Assembly: GCF_963678635.1 (NCBI RefSeq)
Contig: NC_087068.1
Location: forward strand, 28,212,318 to 28,276,317
Length of the DNA stretch: 64,000 nt
From: Symsagittifera roscoffensis
Taxonomy: Eukaryota > Xenacoelomorpha > Acoela > Convolutidae
Reading direction: 5' to 3'
Shown: piece after piece, positions 33,223-46,964 of the stretch
Position numbering within the stretch: the first letter of the stretch is position 1
Layout: each line of letters begins with the position of its first letter
The notes under the pieces: generated by a model
Seen by the model: only the letters and a program-made list of their open reading frames with translations
Told to the model about the DNA's origin: nothing
Databases searched by the model: none
Made by a program: the position numbers and the translations under genes

Positions 33223-36200
33223 ATGAATTACGTTTTCCTTACAAAGTTTTTAGATTTTCCAATTCTTACATAAAGTTGCCAAAAATTTTCTTTTAGCCAT
33301 TGCTTTAGCTTTTTTTGGAACTTTCTAATTCTTGCACTTAAAAAATTTGGTTGTGTTGGGTTTTTCTTTTGCAAGTGGGATTACAATTTCTGTTAGGATA
33401 ATGAGTCCGGTGATGTTTGCTTTTTGGTCGTCTTCAGTTATAAATGAATTGAATTGCACCGTCCAGCCTCCTTATTCTATCGCAATTCTTAATCGTCCGT
33501 TCGGGAGGATTTTTTTCCATTGTAGCATACCAAATTTATTGCCGCGTCTTCCGGAGAGATATATCTGCTGAAATTTGCTGATTTTTCATTTGTCTGAAGT
33601 CTTTGCGCTGTTTTTTTGTTTATGAAGGTCATTGGGCTTCCTAATTTTGCCTTTGCGATTATGCTCTCTGATTTATTTTTTTTATAATGGGGCCGCTTAA
33701 GTCTTCTTCTCGCATAGCGAATAGGTTTTTTGCTTCAAAGGCTTCAGAAATGACTCGTGGTATGTCTTCGCAACCGTTGGTAGAGATTAGTTCCGCGTAA
33801 GCTAAGGGGTCGATCTCTTCATCTTCGTTTTCTTCATAATGTTCTTCCTCAGGTTGGTTTCAGTTCGACTCCTGCATGTAGTTTACATTTGTTGATCTGC
33901 ATACTTTTGCAAAATGTCTTCGTCTTGCTTGATTGGTAACAATTTTATCTTTGGCTGGGCACAATTGTAAGTGATTGAGACCGAATGAATTGTCTACCGC
34001 ATTTGTATCAATTCTTGGACTTATTTGTGAATTCTGCGTACTTCATGAGTTATTATTTCCTCTTGGGAAATTTTGACGTCCTCTGCAGAAACCTCGGACT
34101 TTTTGACTGATTGCTATGCATTTGGAGCTCCTCTGCCGTGTGAGTGCTTGTATTCAATGGGTTCTTGTTTGATAGCTTTCGAAATTTGTCAGAGTGAGGC
34201 TTATCGCTTTTTGAAATTCGGTAGGCATGTCCGTGAGGCCGTAGAATCGCATTTGGAATTGGTTTGTTCCAGTGGCATGGCCTCCAATGAGGCTAAAATT
34301 GCATTGTCTATTTGTTTCTCCATCCGGAGGAGTTTGCGAATATGCATAGCAAAGATCATGTGTCGACAATAGTGTCGGTTCTTTTTCCTTTGTTTTTATG
34401 ATTTGTGCAACACTGTCAATGTAGTTCGATCTTGGGCTTTTGATGTTTGTTTTTATTGATAAAATTGTTTAGCTTTTTCGAGTTCAATACTAGTTTTACT
34501 GTTTGATCCTTCTTTACCATTACTACAATTGGACTGATGAATTGCTTATCCAAAGATTCATTTAACTTCATGATGATTTTTGATCAATCAATTTAATCAA
34601 TTTTTTGTTCACGAGTTCTTGGAGATGATTTGGTTTCCTTCTTCTTTTTTGTTTTATTGGTGTCATGTCTTTGATGAATTGCGGTTTCCGTACATAGTTT
34701 TTAGATTTTCCATTTCTTACACACAGTTGCTGAAAATTTTATTTTACCCATTGCTTTAGCTTTTTTCGGAATTTTCTAATTCTTGCACTTTAAAAAATTG
34801 GTTGTATTGGGTTTTTCTTTTGCAAGTGGGATTACAATTTCTGTTAGAATAGTGAGTCCGGTGATGTTTGCTTTTTGGTCGTCTTCAGTTATAAATGAAT
34901 TGAATTGCACCGTCTAGCCTCATTATTCTATCGCAATTCCTAATCGTCCTTTCGGGAGGTTTTTTTTTTCCATTGTAGCATACCAAATTTATTACCTGAG
35001 TGATATATCTGCTGAAATTTGCTGGTTTTTCATTTGTCTGAAGTCTTTGCGCTGTTTTCCTTTTGTAATCAGCTTCCTGATTTTGTAATTGCGATAATGT
35101 TCTCTGAATCAGTTTTTGTTTTTATAATGTGGCAGTTTAAGTCTTCTCTTCGCATATCGATTAGGTTTTTTTATTTCGAAGGCTTCAGAAATGACTCGTG
35201 GTATGTCTTCGCAACCATTGGTAGAGATTAATTCCGCGTAAGCTATGGGGTCGTTCTCTTCATCTTCGTTTTCTTCATTTTGTTCTCCCTCAGTTGGTTT
35301 CCGTTTGACTCCTGCATATAGTTTACTTTTGTTGATCTGCATACTTTTGCAAAATGTCTTCGTTTTGCACAATTGGTAACAGTTTTATCTTTGGCTGGGC
35401 ACAATAATAACTGATTGAGACCGAATTGTCAACCGCATTTGCATCAATTCTTGGACTTACTTGTAAATTCTGTGTACCTCAGGGGTTATTATTTCCTCCT
35501 GGGAATATTTGACGGCCTCTGCAGAAACCTCGCACTTGTTGACTCTCTGCTAGTAGTTCCTTGGAAATTTTTTTATATGACAAATGGGCTGTGATTATGT
35601 CTCGTACCCTTTCATCTTCTCTATCACTGCTTTCGACGCGTGACGCTAGTTCGACTAGATCCGCATGGAATTGTTCTAATGATTCGTTTTTCGGTTGTTT
35701 CCAGCAGACGAGGTTATACCTCTCGAAAGCAATTGACCTACTTCGTTGTGACAAAAATGTCTTCCAGTTTTTGTTGCAATTCTTTCTTTGTTATGGCGTG
35801 TATCTCAAGTCCTGGACGTTCTTGCTGTACTTGTTTTTTGCCTTGGGCTCCTAAGCACAAAAATATATAACTCCTCACTTTGGTATCTACTTCGTCCCAC
35901 GGGAAATTGTGTCGAAGTGATCCTCTCTCTCTAACTCTTGCTTTTTTGTTTTCCCAGTCAACTTTTTTCTCTTGATTTCGTATAACTCGTTTTCGTTTTC
36001 CGCTTCTGTTTCACCGTTATTTTAAATTTGTAAATGGGTTCCGTTGGTACTATAATTGGTGGCTTAAGATGAAGTATAGTTCATAATTCTTTTTGTCTGA
36101 TCAGGACGGCCAATGCTATCATCGCTGTTCATTTGGTCCACTCCACTGATGGTTCGGTCGTTGCCATCTGCCAGATTAGTTAAATGCTCAGATGATTTTT

Positions 36201-36468
36201 GTATCCTTCGCTGGCTGCGCCATGTCATACCGTATTGTATGAGTCTTAACTGAACACGTATGGATTGGCAACTAGGTTGGTAACTCAATGAAGAGTAACC
36301 GATAATTGAAACATAATCTCCTAAATTGTGTTCTGAGCGTTCAGAGCTCTTCTCATTTCGGACTGGCCGTGTCACTCAAGGTCATTTTACCTGCGGTACA
36401 TATTAAATAAATAAGTATAGTTATTTATTTGTACATCACTAGGTTAATGCCAATCCGCCCAGATGACA
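33223..36468 (-). mobile_element. Gypsy A/B chimera and LTR, unit 3
   Basis: Same order as unit 2: type A protease/knuckle fragments (33332-33930), joint near 34174, RT (34154-34800), type B protease region (35109-35372, with an internal loss at 35059-35071 shared with unit 5), gag (35479-35830), LTR (36223-36468). Confidence 0.8.
36223..36468 (-). repeat. 5' LTR, unit 3
   Basis: A 246-bp LTR with both ends intact (TGTCAT and ATGACA). It is the sister of 45798-46043. Confidence 0.85.
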
Positions 36469-37117
36469 ATTAACAAGAGGAAATTGACCATCAAAGACGA
36501 GCGACTCGTTTTTAACAATTATTTTGTTTTTGTAAAGTTTCATCCTTTGTCGTTTTGCACCGTGTTTATTCTTTTTTTACATGTCTTTTTTCAAGATGCT
36601 GAAATTTTTCACCCGAAGTCAACTTGCGCGCGTTTTCAGGGTGATGGAAAAGTTTTTCAAACTATGCATCAATAAATTGGTCATTTTTGCTTATAAACTG
36701 CCCAAACTTTAATTATTTGAAGGTTCAGTCAGTGTTGCTGTTTTTTTCTGCCATCTTCTCCTTTCATTCTTTTCATTTTGGAATAAAACCATTGTGAGTT
36801 GAAAAGTGAAAACTATTTTCAAACTATAATGTTGTTTTTTGGACTCTTTCATTATTCTTATTTTTCAGTCCCATAAGGCATTCAAAATACCATGTCAAAA
36901 GTGTCATGATTTACAGAAGTCATCAGTCATGCAAACATTTTTGTAACTGTCAATCTTTTATGCTTTCTCCAACCACGATTGTTAAAGTATTTCTGTAACA
37001 ACGCAAAGAGAAACCAAGACTGTCACGTCTAGAACTGGTTGAAAACAACTGGTTTTAAACTGTACCTGAAACCGATCCGATCGATTTTCGAGTTGGAAAA
37101 TAAAAACGTCAAAAAGA

Positions 37118-37389
37118 ATGAGCGCAGCCAAAAAGGTACGAAACTCTTTCCCACTGAATTTTAAAAAAAATGGTAAAGTGTGTGCGTTCTGATTAAAGTA
37201 TAGGGTTTGAGCCTTGTTGTTTTAAATGTTTTCAGATATGCTGGTTATCAATCAACGGAAAGGGGTTGTTTTGTTTAGAAGTCTGATGGCAAAGCGGTTA
37301 AGCCGAAGGGAGCTACGGCGGCCACGGTACCTGAACTAACAGAGGAGCAGATAGCTGACTTCAAAGACGCATTCTCTCTCTTTGACAAG
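37118..37389 (+). CDS. Calmodulin-like gene exons 1-2, copy 3
   Basis: Exon 1 is 37118-37135 and exon 2 is 37279-37389. The coding sequence is identical to copies 2, 4 and 5. Intron 2 shares GGAGAGTCTCAATTT with copy 5, its sister. All splice dinucleotides are intact. Confidence 0.8.
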
Positions 37390-38364
37390 GTATATAGTAA
37401 AAACAATTTTTCCCAGGCATCCAGACAACTTTTTGACTCCCTCAGCCTGCAAATTTCTACAAGTAATTTCTTGTTTTAATTGTTCAATTGTTTACTGTTC
37501 CATTGCTTGAAAAATGGAGAGTCTCAATTTACTGGATCCGGATTTACCCAATTTAAATATCAGAAGACTCCTCAAAGCACTCAGAATTTGAATCTGTAAG
37601 ATAACTTGGTGAAAACTAAAAAGTCAACTGGTAATGGAACCAAAAGTTTTTGTTATAACTTTTAACGCCTTCAAAGGTTTAATAATTTTCGTTTGAACTA
37701 AGTTGATATCTGGTAACATCAACATGTGCATGAATGTGAATGAATTAAGTCAGTGGCAAGTAAACAACTAAAACAGACTTGATACTTATGGATACTTGAT
37801 GAGTTATGGATGATTCAGTTAAATAAATCTTTATTAAATTAAGATTACTTAGATGAATGTTTAAAACAATTACGTAAAAGCGTAACTATGTGAACTCACA
37901 CGCGGGTTGCCCTCTGCCTGTAACCCATTTTTTAATGCAAATTATTCGAATAAAAAGTGAGACAATTTTTGATTGTTCGTACGATTGTTTCACTTGTATA
38001 ACTTGTAAGAAACCACCCGGTTTGTAGTTTGTTGAAATTGAAAATTTTTGTAATGATGTATCTTGTTGGAAAGTTTTGCTTTTGCTTCATTTTTCTCTAA
38101 TCTCAAAATTGAAAAAAGTCAAAAATAGCCTTAACTTACACTTCCTGATTCCAATCATAATTTGATTCACTTTTCAGCTATTCTGAGTTTCTTTCAGACA
38201 GTTTACTCAAGTTGGCTTAGTTTAACCAGAAAAATGCCACTAATTGTTCCGACTTTCGATACGAACGTAACGGAAGATTCATGCTCGGGGTGGGTTTTTC
38301 TTTCTTCAGACAAATTTTGACTTTTTAACTAGCCATTTTTGACTGAACTTTTTTATATCATTCG

Positions 38365-40901
38365 ATGAATTACGTTTTCCTTACAAAGTTTTTAGATTTT
38401 CCAATTCTTACACAAAGTTGCCAAAAATTTTCTTTTACCCATTGCTTTAGCTTTTTTTGGAACTTTCTAATTCTTGCACTTAAAAAATTTGGTTGTGTTG
38501 GGTTTTTCTTTTGCAAGTGGGATTACAATTTTTGTTAGGATAGTGAGTCCGGTGATGTTTGCTTTTTGGTCGTCTTCAGTTATAAATGAATTGAATTGCA
38601 CCGTCCAGCCTCCTTATTCTATCGCAATTCTTAATAGTCCTTTCGGGAGGATTGTTTTTCCATTGTAGCATACCAAATTTATTGCCGCGTCTTCCGGAGA
38701 GATATATCTGCTGAAATTTGCTGATTTTTTATTTGTCTGAAGTCTTTGCGCTGTTTTTTTGTTTATGAAGGTCATTGGGCTTCCTAATTTTGCCTTTGCG
38801 ATTATGCTCTCTGATTTAGTTTTTTTTATAATGGGGCCGCTTAAGTCTTCTTCTCGCATAGCGATTAGGTTTTTTGCTTCAAAGGCTTCAGAAATGACTC
38901 GTGGTATGTCTTCGCAACCGTTGGTAGAGATTAATTCCGCGTAAGCTAAGGGGTCGATCTCTTCATCTTCGTTTTCTTCATATTGTTCTTCCTCAGGTTG
39001 GTTTCCGTTCGACTCCTGCATGTAGTTTACATTTGTTGATCTGCATACTTTTGCAAAATGTCTTCGTTTTGCTTGATTGGTAACAATTTTATCTTTGGCT
39101 GGGCACAATTGTAAGTGATTGAGACCGAATGAATTGTCTACCGCATTTGTATCAATTCTTGGACTTATTTGTGAATTCTGCGTACTTCATGAGTTATTAT
39201 TTCCTCTTGGGAAGTTTTGACGTCCTCTGCAGAAACCTCGGACTTTTTGACTGATTGCTATGCATTTGGAGCTCCTCTGCCGCGTGAGTGCTTGTATTCA
39301 ATGGGTTCTTGTTTGATAGCTTTCGCAATTTGTCAGAGTGAGGCTTATCGCTTTTTGAAGTTCGGTAGGCATGTCCGTGAGGCCGTAGAATCGCATTTGG
39401 AATTGGTTTGTTCCAGTGGCATGGCCTCCAATGAGGCTAAAATTGCATTGTCTATTTGTTTCTCCATCCGGAGGAGTTTGCGAATATGCATAGCAAAGAT
39501 CATGTGTCGACAATAGTGTCGGTTCTTTTTCCTTTGTTTTTATGATTTGTGCAACACTGTCAATGTAGTTCGATCTTGGGCTTTTGATGTTTGTTTTTAT
39601 TGATAAAATTGTTTAGCTTTTTCGAGTTCAATACTAGTTTTACTGTTTGATCCTTCTTTACCATTACTACAATTGGACTGATGAATTGCTTATCCAAAGA
39701 TTCATTTAACTTCATGATGATTTTTGATCAATCAATTTAATCAATTTTTTGTTCACGAGTTCTTGGAGATGATTTGGTTTCCTTCTTCTTTTTTGTTTTA
39801 TTGGTGTCATGTCTTTGATGAATTGCGGTTTCCGTACATAGTTTTTAGATTTTCCATTTCTTACACACAGTTGCTGAAAATTTTATTTTACCCATTGCTT
39901 TAGCTTTTTTCGGAATTTTCTAATTCTTGCACTTTAAAAAATTGGTTGTATTGGGTTTTTCTTTTGCAAGTGGGATTACAATTTCTGTTAGAATAGTGAG
40001 TCCGGTGATGTTTGCTTTTTGGTCGTCTTCAGTTATAAATGAATTGAATTGCACCGTCTAGCCTCATTATTCTATCGCAATTCCTAATCGTCCTTTCGGG
40101 AGGTTTTTTTTTTCCATTGTAGCATACCAAATTTATTACCTGAGTGATATACCTCTCGAAAGCAATTGACCTACTTCGTTGTGACAAAAATGTCTTCCAG
40201 TTTTTGTTGCAATTCTTTCTTTGTTATGGCGTGTATCTCAAGTCCTGGACGTTCTTTCTGTACTTGTTTTTTGCCTTGGGCTCCTAAGCACAAAAATATA
40301 TAACTCCTCACTTTGGTATCTACTTCGTCCCACGGGAAATTGTGTCGAAGTGATCCTCTCTCTCTAACTCTTGCTTTTTTGTTTTCCCAGTCAACTTTTT
40401 TCTCTTGATTTCGTATAACTCGTTTTCGTTTTCCGCTTCTGTTTCACCGTTATTTTAAATTTGTAAATGGGTTCCGTTGGTACTATAATTGGTGGCTTAA
40501 GATGAAGTATAGTTCGTAATTCTTTTTGTCTGATCAGGACGGCCAATGCTATCATCGCTGTTCATTTGGTCCACTCCACTGATGGTTCGGTCGTTGCCAT
40601 CTGCCAGATTAGTTAAGTGCTCAGATGATTTTTGTATCCTTCGCTGGCTGCGCCATGTCATACCGTATTGTATGAGTCTTAACTGAACCCGTATGGATTG
40701 GCAACTAGGTTGGTAACTCAATGAAGAGTAACCGATAATTGAAACATAATCTCCTAAATTGTGTTCTGAGCGTTCAGAGCTCTTCTCATTTCGGACTGGC
40801 CGTGTCACTCAAGGTCATTTTACCTGCGGTACATATTAAATAAATAAGTATAGCTATTTATTTGTACATCAGTAGGTTAATGCCAATCCGCCCAGATAAC
40901 A
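38365..40901 (-). mobile_element. Gypsy A/B chimera and LTR, unit 4, with duplication joint
   Basis: The type A protease/knuckle frame is open at 38614-39108 and shares KKSANF and KTILPKGLL variants with unit 6, as expected from the 9,575-bp block structure. RT is at 39298-39960. At 40148-40151 the sequence jumps from the protease region to mid gag, so the knuckle and part of gag are absent. LTR 40656-40901. Confidence 0.8.
40656..40901 (-). repeat. 5' LTR, unit 4
   Basis: A 246-bp LTR, sister of 31081-31326, with the same ATAACA outer end. One visible difference is CATCAGTAGG for CATCACTAGG. Confidence 0.85.
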
Positions 40902-41550
40902 ATTAACAAGAGGAAATTGACCATCAAAGACGAGCGACTCGTTTTTAACAATTATTTTGTTTTTGTAAAGTTTCATCCTTTGTCATTTTGCACCGTGTTT
41001 ATTCTTTTTTTACGTGTCTTTTTTCAAGATGCTGAAATTTTTCACCCGAAGTCAACTTGCGCGCGTTTTCAGGGTGATGGAAAAGTTTTTCAAACTATGC
41101 ATCAAGAAATGGGTCATTTTTGCTTATAAACTGCCCAAACTTTAATTATTTGAAGGTTCAGTCAGTGTTGCTGTTTTTTTCTGCCATCTTCTCCTTTCAT
41201 TCTTTTCATTTTGGAATAAAATCATTGTGAGTTGAAAAGTGAAAACTATTTTCAAACTATAATGTTGTTTTTTGGACTCTTTCATTATTCTTATTTTTCA
41301 GTCCCATAAGGCATTCAAAATACCATGTCAAAAGTGTCATGATTTACAGAAGTCATCAGTCATGCAAACATTTTTGTAACTGTCAATCTTTTGTGCTTTC
41401 TCCAACCACGATTGTTAAAGTATTTCTGTAACAACGCAAAGAGAAACCAAGACTGTCACGTCTAGAACTGGTTGAAAACAACTGGTTTTAAACTGTACCT
41501 GAAACCGATCCGATCGATTTTCGAGTTGGAAAATAAAAACGTCAAAAAGA

Positions 41551-41822
41551 ATGAGCGCAGCCAAAAAGGTACGAAACTCTTTCCCACTGAATTTTAAAAA
41601 AAATGGTAAAGTGTGTGCGTTCTGATTAAAGTATAGGGTTTGAGCCTTGTTGTTTTAAATGTTTTCAGATATGCTGGTTATCAATCAACGGAAAGGGGTT
41701 GTTTTGTTTAGAAGTCTGATGGCAAAGCGGTTAAGCCGAAGGGAGCTACGGCGGCCACGGTACCTGAACTAACAGAGGAGCAGATAGCTGACTTCAAAGA
41801 CGCATTCTCTCTCTTTGACAAG
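41551..41822 (+). CDS. Calmodulin-like gene exons 1-2, copy 4
   Basis: Exon 1 is 41551-41568 and exon 2 is 41712-41822. The residues and splice sites are unchanged. It is the sister of copy 2, exactly 9,575 bp downstream. The gypsy fragment upstream carries the TATA block joint. Confidence 0.8.
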
Positions 41823-42797
41823 GTATATAGTAAAAACAATTTTTCCCAGGCATCCAAACAACTTTTTGACTCCCTCAGCCTGCAAATTTCTACAAGTAAT
41901 TTCTTGTTTTAATTGTTCAATTGTTTACTGTTCCATTGTTTGAAAAATGGAGAAACTCAATATACTGGATCCGGATTTACCCAATTTAAATATCAGAAGA
42001 CTCCTCAAAGCACTCAGAATTTGAATCTGTAAGATAACTTGGTGAAAACTAAAAAGTCAACTGGTAATGGAACCAAAAGTTTTTCTTATAATTTTTAACG
42101 CCTTCAAAGGTTTAATAATTTTCGTTTGAACTAAGTTGATATCTGGTAACATCAACATGTGCATGAATGTGAATGAATTAAGTCAGTGGCAAGTAAACAA
42201 CTAAAACAGACTTGATACTTATGGATACTTGATGAGTTATGGATGATTCAGTTAAATAAATCACTACTAAATTAAGATTACTTAGATGAATGTTTAAAAC
42301 AATTACGTAAAAGCGTAACTATGTGAACTCACACGCGGGTTGCCCTCTGCCTGTAACCCATTTTTTAATGCAAATTATTCGAATAAAAAGTGAGACAATT
42401 TTTGATTGTTCGTACGATTGTTTCACTTGTATAACTTGTAAGAAAACACCCTGTTTGTAGTTTGTTGAAATTGAAAATTTTTGTAATGATGTATCTTGTT
42501 GGAAAGTTTTGCTTTTGTTTCATTTTTCTCTAATCTCAAAATTGAAAAAAGCCAAAAATAGCCTTAACTTACACTTCCTGATTCCAATCATAATTTGATT
42601 CACTTTTCAGCTATTCTGAGTTTCTTTCAGACAGTTTACTCAAGTTGGCTTAGTTTAACCAGAAAAATGCCACTAATTGTTCCGACTTTCGATACGAACG
42701 TAACGGAAGATTCATGCTCGGGGTGGGTCTTTTTTTCTTCAGACAAATTTTGACTTTTTAACTAGCCATTTTTGACTGAACTTTTTTATATCATTCG

Positions 42798-45700
42798 ATG
42801 AATTACGTTTTCCTTACAAAGTTTTTAGATTTTCCAATTCTTACATAAAGTTGCCAAAAATTTTCTTTTACCCATTGCTTTAGCTTTTTTTGGAACTTTC
42901 TAATTCTTGCACTTAAAAAATTTGGTTGTGTTGGGTTTTTCTTTTGCAAGTGGGATTACAATTTCTGTTAGGATAGTGAGTCCGGTGATGTTTGCTTTTT
43001 GGTCGTCTTCAGTTATAAATGAATTGAATTGCACCGTCCAGCCTCCTTATTCTATCGCAATTCTTAATTGTCCGTTCGGGAGGATTTTTTTCCATTGTAG
43101 CATACCAAATTTATTGCCGCGTCTTCCGGAGAGATATATCTGCTGAAATTTGCTGATTTTTCATTTGTCTGAAGTCTTTGCGCTGTTTTTTTGTTTATGA
43201 AGGTCATTGGGCTTCCTAATTTTGCCTTTGCGATTATGCTCTCTGATTTATTTTTTTTATAATGGGGCCGCTTAAGTCTTCTTCTCGCATAGCGAATAGG
43301 TTTTTTGCTTCAAAGGCTTCAGAAATGACTCGTGGTATGTCTTCGCAACCGTTGGTAGAGATTAATTCCGCGTAAGCTAAGGGGTCGATCTCTTCATCTT
43401 CGTTTTCTTCATAATGTTCTTCCTCAGGTTGGTTTCCATTCGACTCCTGCATGTAGTTTACATTTGTTGATCTGCATACTTTTGCAAAATGTCTTCGTCT
43501 TGCTTGATTGGTAACAATTTTATCTTTGGCTGGGCACAATTGTAAGTGATTGAGACCGAATGAATTGTCTACCGCATTTGTATCAATTCTTGGACTTATT
43601 TGTGAATTCTGCGTACTTCATGAGTTATTATTTCCTCTTGGGAAATTTTGACGTCCTCTGCAGAAACCTCGGACTTTTTGACTGATTGCTATGCATTTGG
43701 AGCTCCTCTGCCGTGTGAGTGCTTGTATTCAATGGGTTCTTGTTTGATAGCTTTCGAAATTTGTCAGAGTGAGGCTTATCGCTTTTTGAAATTCGGTAGG
43801 CATGTCCGTGAGGCCGTAGAATCGCATTTGGAATTGGTTTGTTCCAGTGGCATGGCCTCCAATGAGGCTAAAATTGCATTGTCTATTTGTTTCTCCATCC
43901 GGAGGAGTTTGCGAATATGCATAGCAAAGATCATGTGTCGACAATAGTGTCGGTTCTTTTTCCTTTGTTTTTATGATTTGTGCAACACTGTCAATGTAGT
44001 TCGATCTTGGGCTTTTGATGTTTGTTTTTATTGATAAAATTGTTTAGCTTTTTCGAGTTCAATACTAGTTTTACTGTTTGATCCTTCTTTACCATTACTA
44101 CAATTGGACTGATGAATTGCTTATCCAAAGATTCATTTAACTTCATGATGATTTTTGATCAATCAATTTAATCAATTTTTTGTTCACGAGTTCTTGGAGA
44201 TGATTTGGTTTCCTTCTTCTTTTTTGTTTTATTGGTGTCATGTCTTTGATGAATTGCGGTTTCCGTACATAGTTTTTAGATTTTCCATTTCTTACACACA
44301 GTTGCTGAAAATTTTATTTTACCCATTGCTTTAGCTTTTTTCGGAATTTTCTAATTCTTGCACTTTAAAAAATTGGTTGTATTGGGTTTTTCTTTTGCAA
44401 GTGGGATTACAATTTCTGTTACAATAGTGAGTCCGGTGATGTTTGCTTTTTGGTCGTCTTCAGTTATAAATGAATTGAATTGCACCGTCTAGCCTCATTA
44501 TTCTATCGCAATTCCTAATCGTCCTTTCGGGAGGTTTTTTTTTTCCATTGTAGCACACCAAATTTATTACCTGAGTGATATATCTGCTGAAATTTGCTGG
44601 TTTTTCATTTGTCTGAAGTCTTTGCGCTGTTTTCCTTTTGTAATCAGCTTCCTGATTTTGTAATTGCGATAAAGTTCTCTGAATCAGTTTTTGTTTTTAT
44701 AATGTGGCAGTTTAAGTCTTCTCTTCGCATATCGATTAGGTTTTTTTATTTCGAAGGCTTCAGAAATGACTCGTGGTATGTCTTCGCAACCATTGGTAGA
44801 GATTAATTCCGCGTAAGCTATGGGGTCGTTCTCTTCATCTTCGTTTTCTTCATTTTGTTCTCCCTCAGTTGGTTTCCGTTTGACTCCTGCATATAGTTTA
44901 CTTTTGTTGATCTGCATACTTTTGCAAAATGTCTTCGTTTTGCACAATTGGTAACAGTTTTATCTTTGGCTGGGCACAATAATAACTGATTGAGACCGAA
45001 TTGTCAACCGCATTTGCATCAATTCTTGGACTTACTTGTAAATTCTGTGTACCTCAGGGGTTATTATTTCCTCCTGGGAATATTTGACGGCCTCTGCAGA
45101 AACCTCGCACTTGTTGACTCTCTGGTAGTAGTTCCTTGGAAATTTTTTTATATGACAAATGGGCTGTGATTATGTCTCGTACCCTTTCATCTTCTCTATC
45201 ACTGCTTTCGACGCGTGACGCTAGTTCGACTAGATCCGCATGGAATTGTTCTAATGATTCGTTTTTCGGTTGTTTCCAGCAGACGAGGTTATACCTCTCG
45301 AAAGCAATTGACCTACTTCGTTGTGACAAAAATGTCTTCCAGTTTTTGTTGCAATTCTTTCTTTGTTATGGCGTGTATCTCAAGTCCTGGACGTTCTTGC
45401 TGTACTTGTTTTTTGCCTTGGGCTCCTAAGCACAAAAATATATAACTCCTCACTTTGGTATCTACTTCGTCCCACGGGAAATTGTGTCGAAGTGATCCTC
45501 TCTCTCTAACTCTTGCTTTTTTGTTTTCCCAGTCAACTTTTTTCTCTTGATTTCGTATAACTCGTTTTCGTTTTCCGCTTCTGTTTCACCGTTATTTTAA
45601 ATTTGTAAATGGGTTCCGTTGGTACTATAATTGGTGGCTTAAGATGAAGTATAGTTCATAATTCTTTTTGTCTGATCAGGACGGCCAATGCTATCATCGC

Positions 45701-46043
45701 TGTTCATTTGGTCCACTCCACTGATGGTTCGGTCGTTGCCATCTGCCAGATTAGTTAAATGCTCAGATGATTTTTGTATCCTTCGCTGGCTGCGCCATGT
45801 CATACCGTATTGTATGAGTCTTAACTGAACACGTATGGATTGGCAACTAGGTTGGTAACTCAATGAAGAGTAACCGATAATTGAAACATAATCTCCTAAA
45901 TTGTGTTCTGAGCGTTCAGAGCTCTTCTCATTTCGGACTGGCCGTGTCACTCAAGGTCATTTTACCTGCGGTACATATTAAATAAATAAGTATAGTTATT
46001 TATTTGTACATCACTAGGTTAATGCCAATCCGCCCAGATGACA
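42798..46043 (-). mobile_element. Gypsy A/B chimera and LTR, unit 5
   Basis: Sister of unit 3, with the same short loss in the type B protease region (44634-44646). Parts: type A 42907-43539, joint near 43749, RT 43729-44370, type B 44684-44947, gag 45054-45405, LTR 45798-46043. Only scattered single-base changes separate it from unit 3. Confidence 0.8.
45798..46043 (-). repeat. 5' LTR, unit 5
   Basis: A 246-bp LTR with intact TGTCAT/ATGACA ends; sister of unit 3's LTR. Confidence 0.85.
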
Positions 46044-46692
46044 ATTAACAAGAGGAAATTGACCATCAAAGACGAGCGACTCGTTTTTAACAATTATTTT
46101 GTTTTTGTAAAGTTTCATCCTTTGTCGTTTTGCACCGTGTTTATTCTTTTTTTACATGTCTTTTTTCAAGATGCTGAAATTTTTCACCCGAAGTCAACTT
46201 GCGCGCGTTTTCAGGGTGATGGAAAAGTTTTTCAAACTATGCATCAATAAATTGGTCATTTTTGCTTATAAACTGCCCAAACTTTAATTATTTGAAGGTT
46301 CAGTCAGTGTTGCTGTTTTTTTCTGCCATCTTCTCCTTTCATTCTTTTCATTTTGGAATAAAACCATTGTGAGTTGAAAAGTGAAAACTATTTTCAAACT
46401 ATAATGTTGTTTTTTGGACTCTTTCATTATTCTTATTTTTCAGTCCCATAAGGCGTTCAAAATACCATGTCAAAAGTGTCATGATTTACAGAAGTCATCA
46501 GTCATGCAAACATTTTTGTAACTGTCAATCTTTTGTGCTTTCTCCAACCACGATTGTTAAAGTATTTCTGTAACAACGCAAAGAGAAACCAAGACTGTCA
46601 CGTCTAGAACTGGTTGAAAACAACTGGTTTTAAACTGTACCTGAAACCGATCCGATCGATTTTCGAGTTGGAAAATAAAAACGTCAAAAAGA

Positions 46693-46964
46693 ATGAGCGC
46701 AGCCAAAAAGGTACGAAACTCTTTCCCACTGAATTTTAAAAAAAATGGTAAAGTGTGTGCGTTCTGATTAAAGTATAGGGTTTGAGCCTTGTTGTTTTAA
46801 ATGTTTTCAGATATGCTGGTTATCAATCAACGGAAAGGGGTTGTTTTGTTTAGAAGTCTGATGGCAAAGCGGTTAAGCCGAAGGGAGCTACGGCGGCCAC
46901 GGTACCTGAACTAACAGAGGAGCAGATAGCTGACTTCAAAGACGCATTCTCTCTCTTTGACAAG
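46693..46964 (+). CDS. Calmodulin-like gene exons 1-2, copy 5
   Basis: Exon 1 is 46693-46710 and exon 2 is 46854-46964. It is the sister of copy 3, 9,575 bp downstream. The exons are identical, and the surrounding intron differs by a few substitutions per kb (for example AGCCTGC versus AGCGTGC after exon 2). Confidence 0.8.

Larger units (their letters stand above)
30573..40147 (+). repeat. 9,575-bp recent tandem duplication, block 1
   Basis: It pairs with 40148-49722 at a constant offset of 9,575 bp, apart from homopolymer slips. LTRs, exons and diagnostic variants all map at this offset. In the stretches I compared the two blocks differ by about 3-5 substitutions per kb. The block carries exon copies 2 and 3. 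Confidence 0.85.
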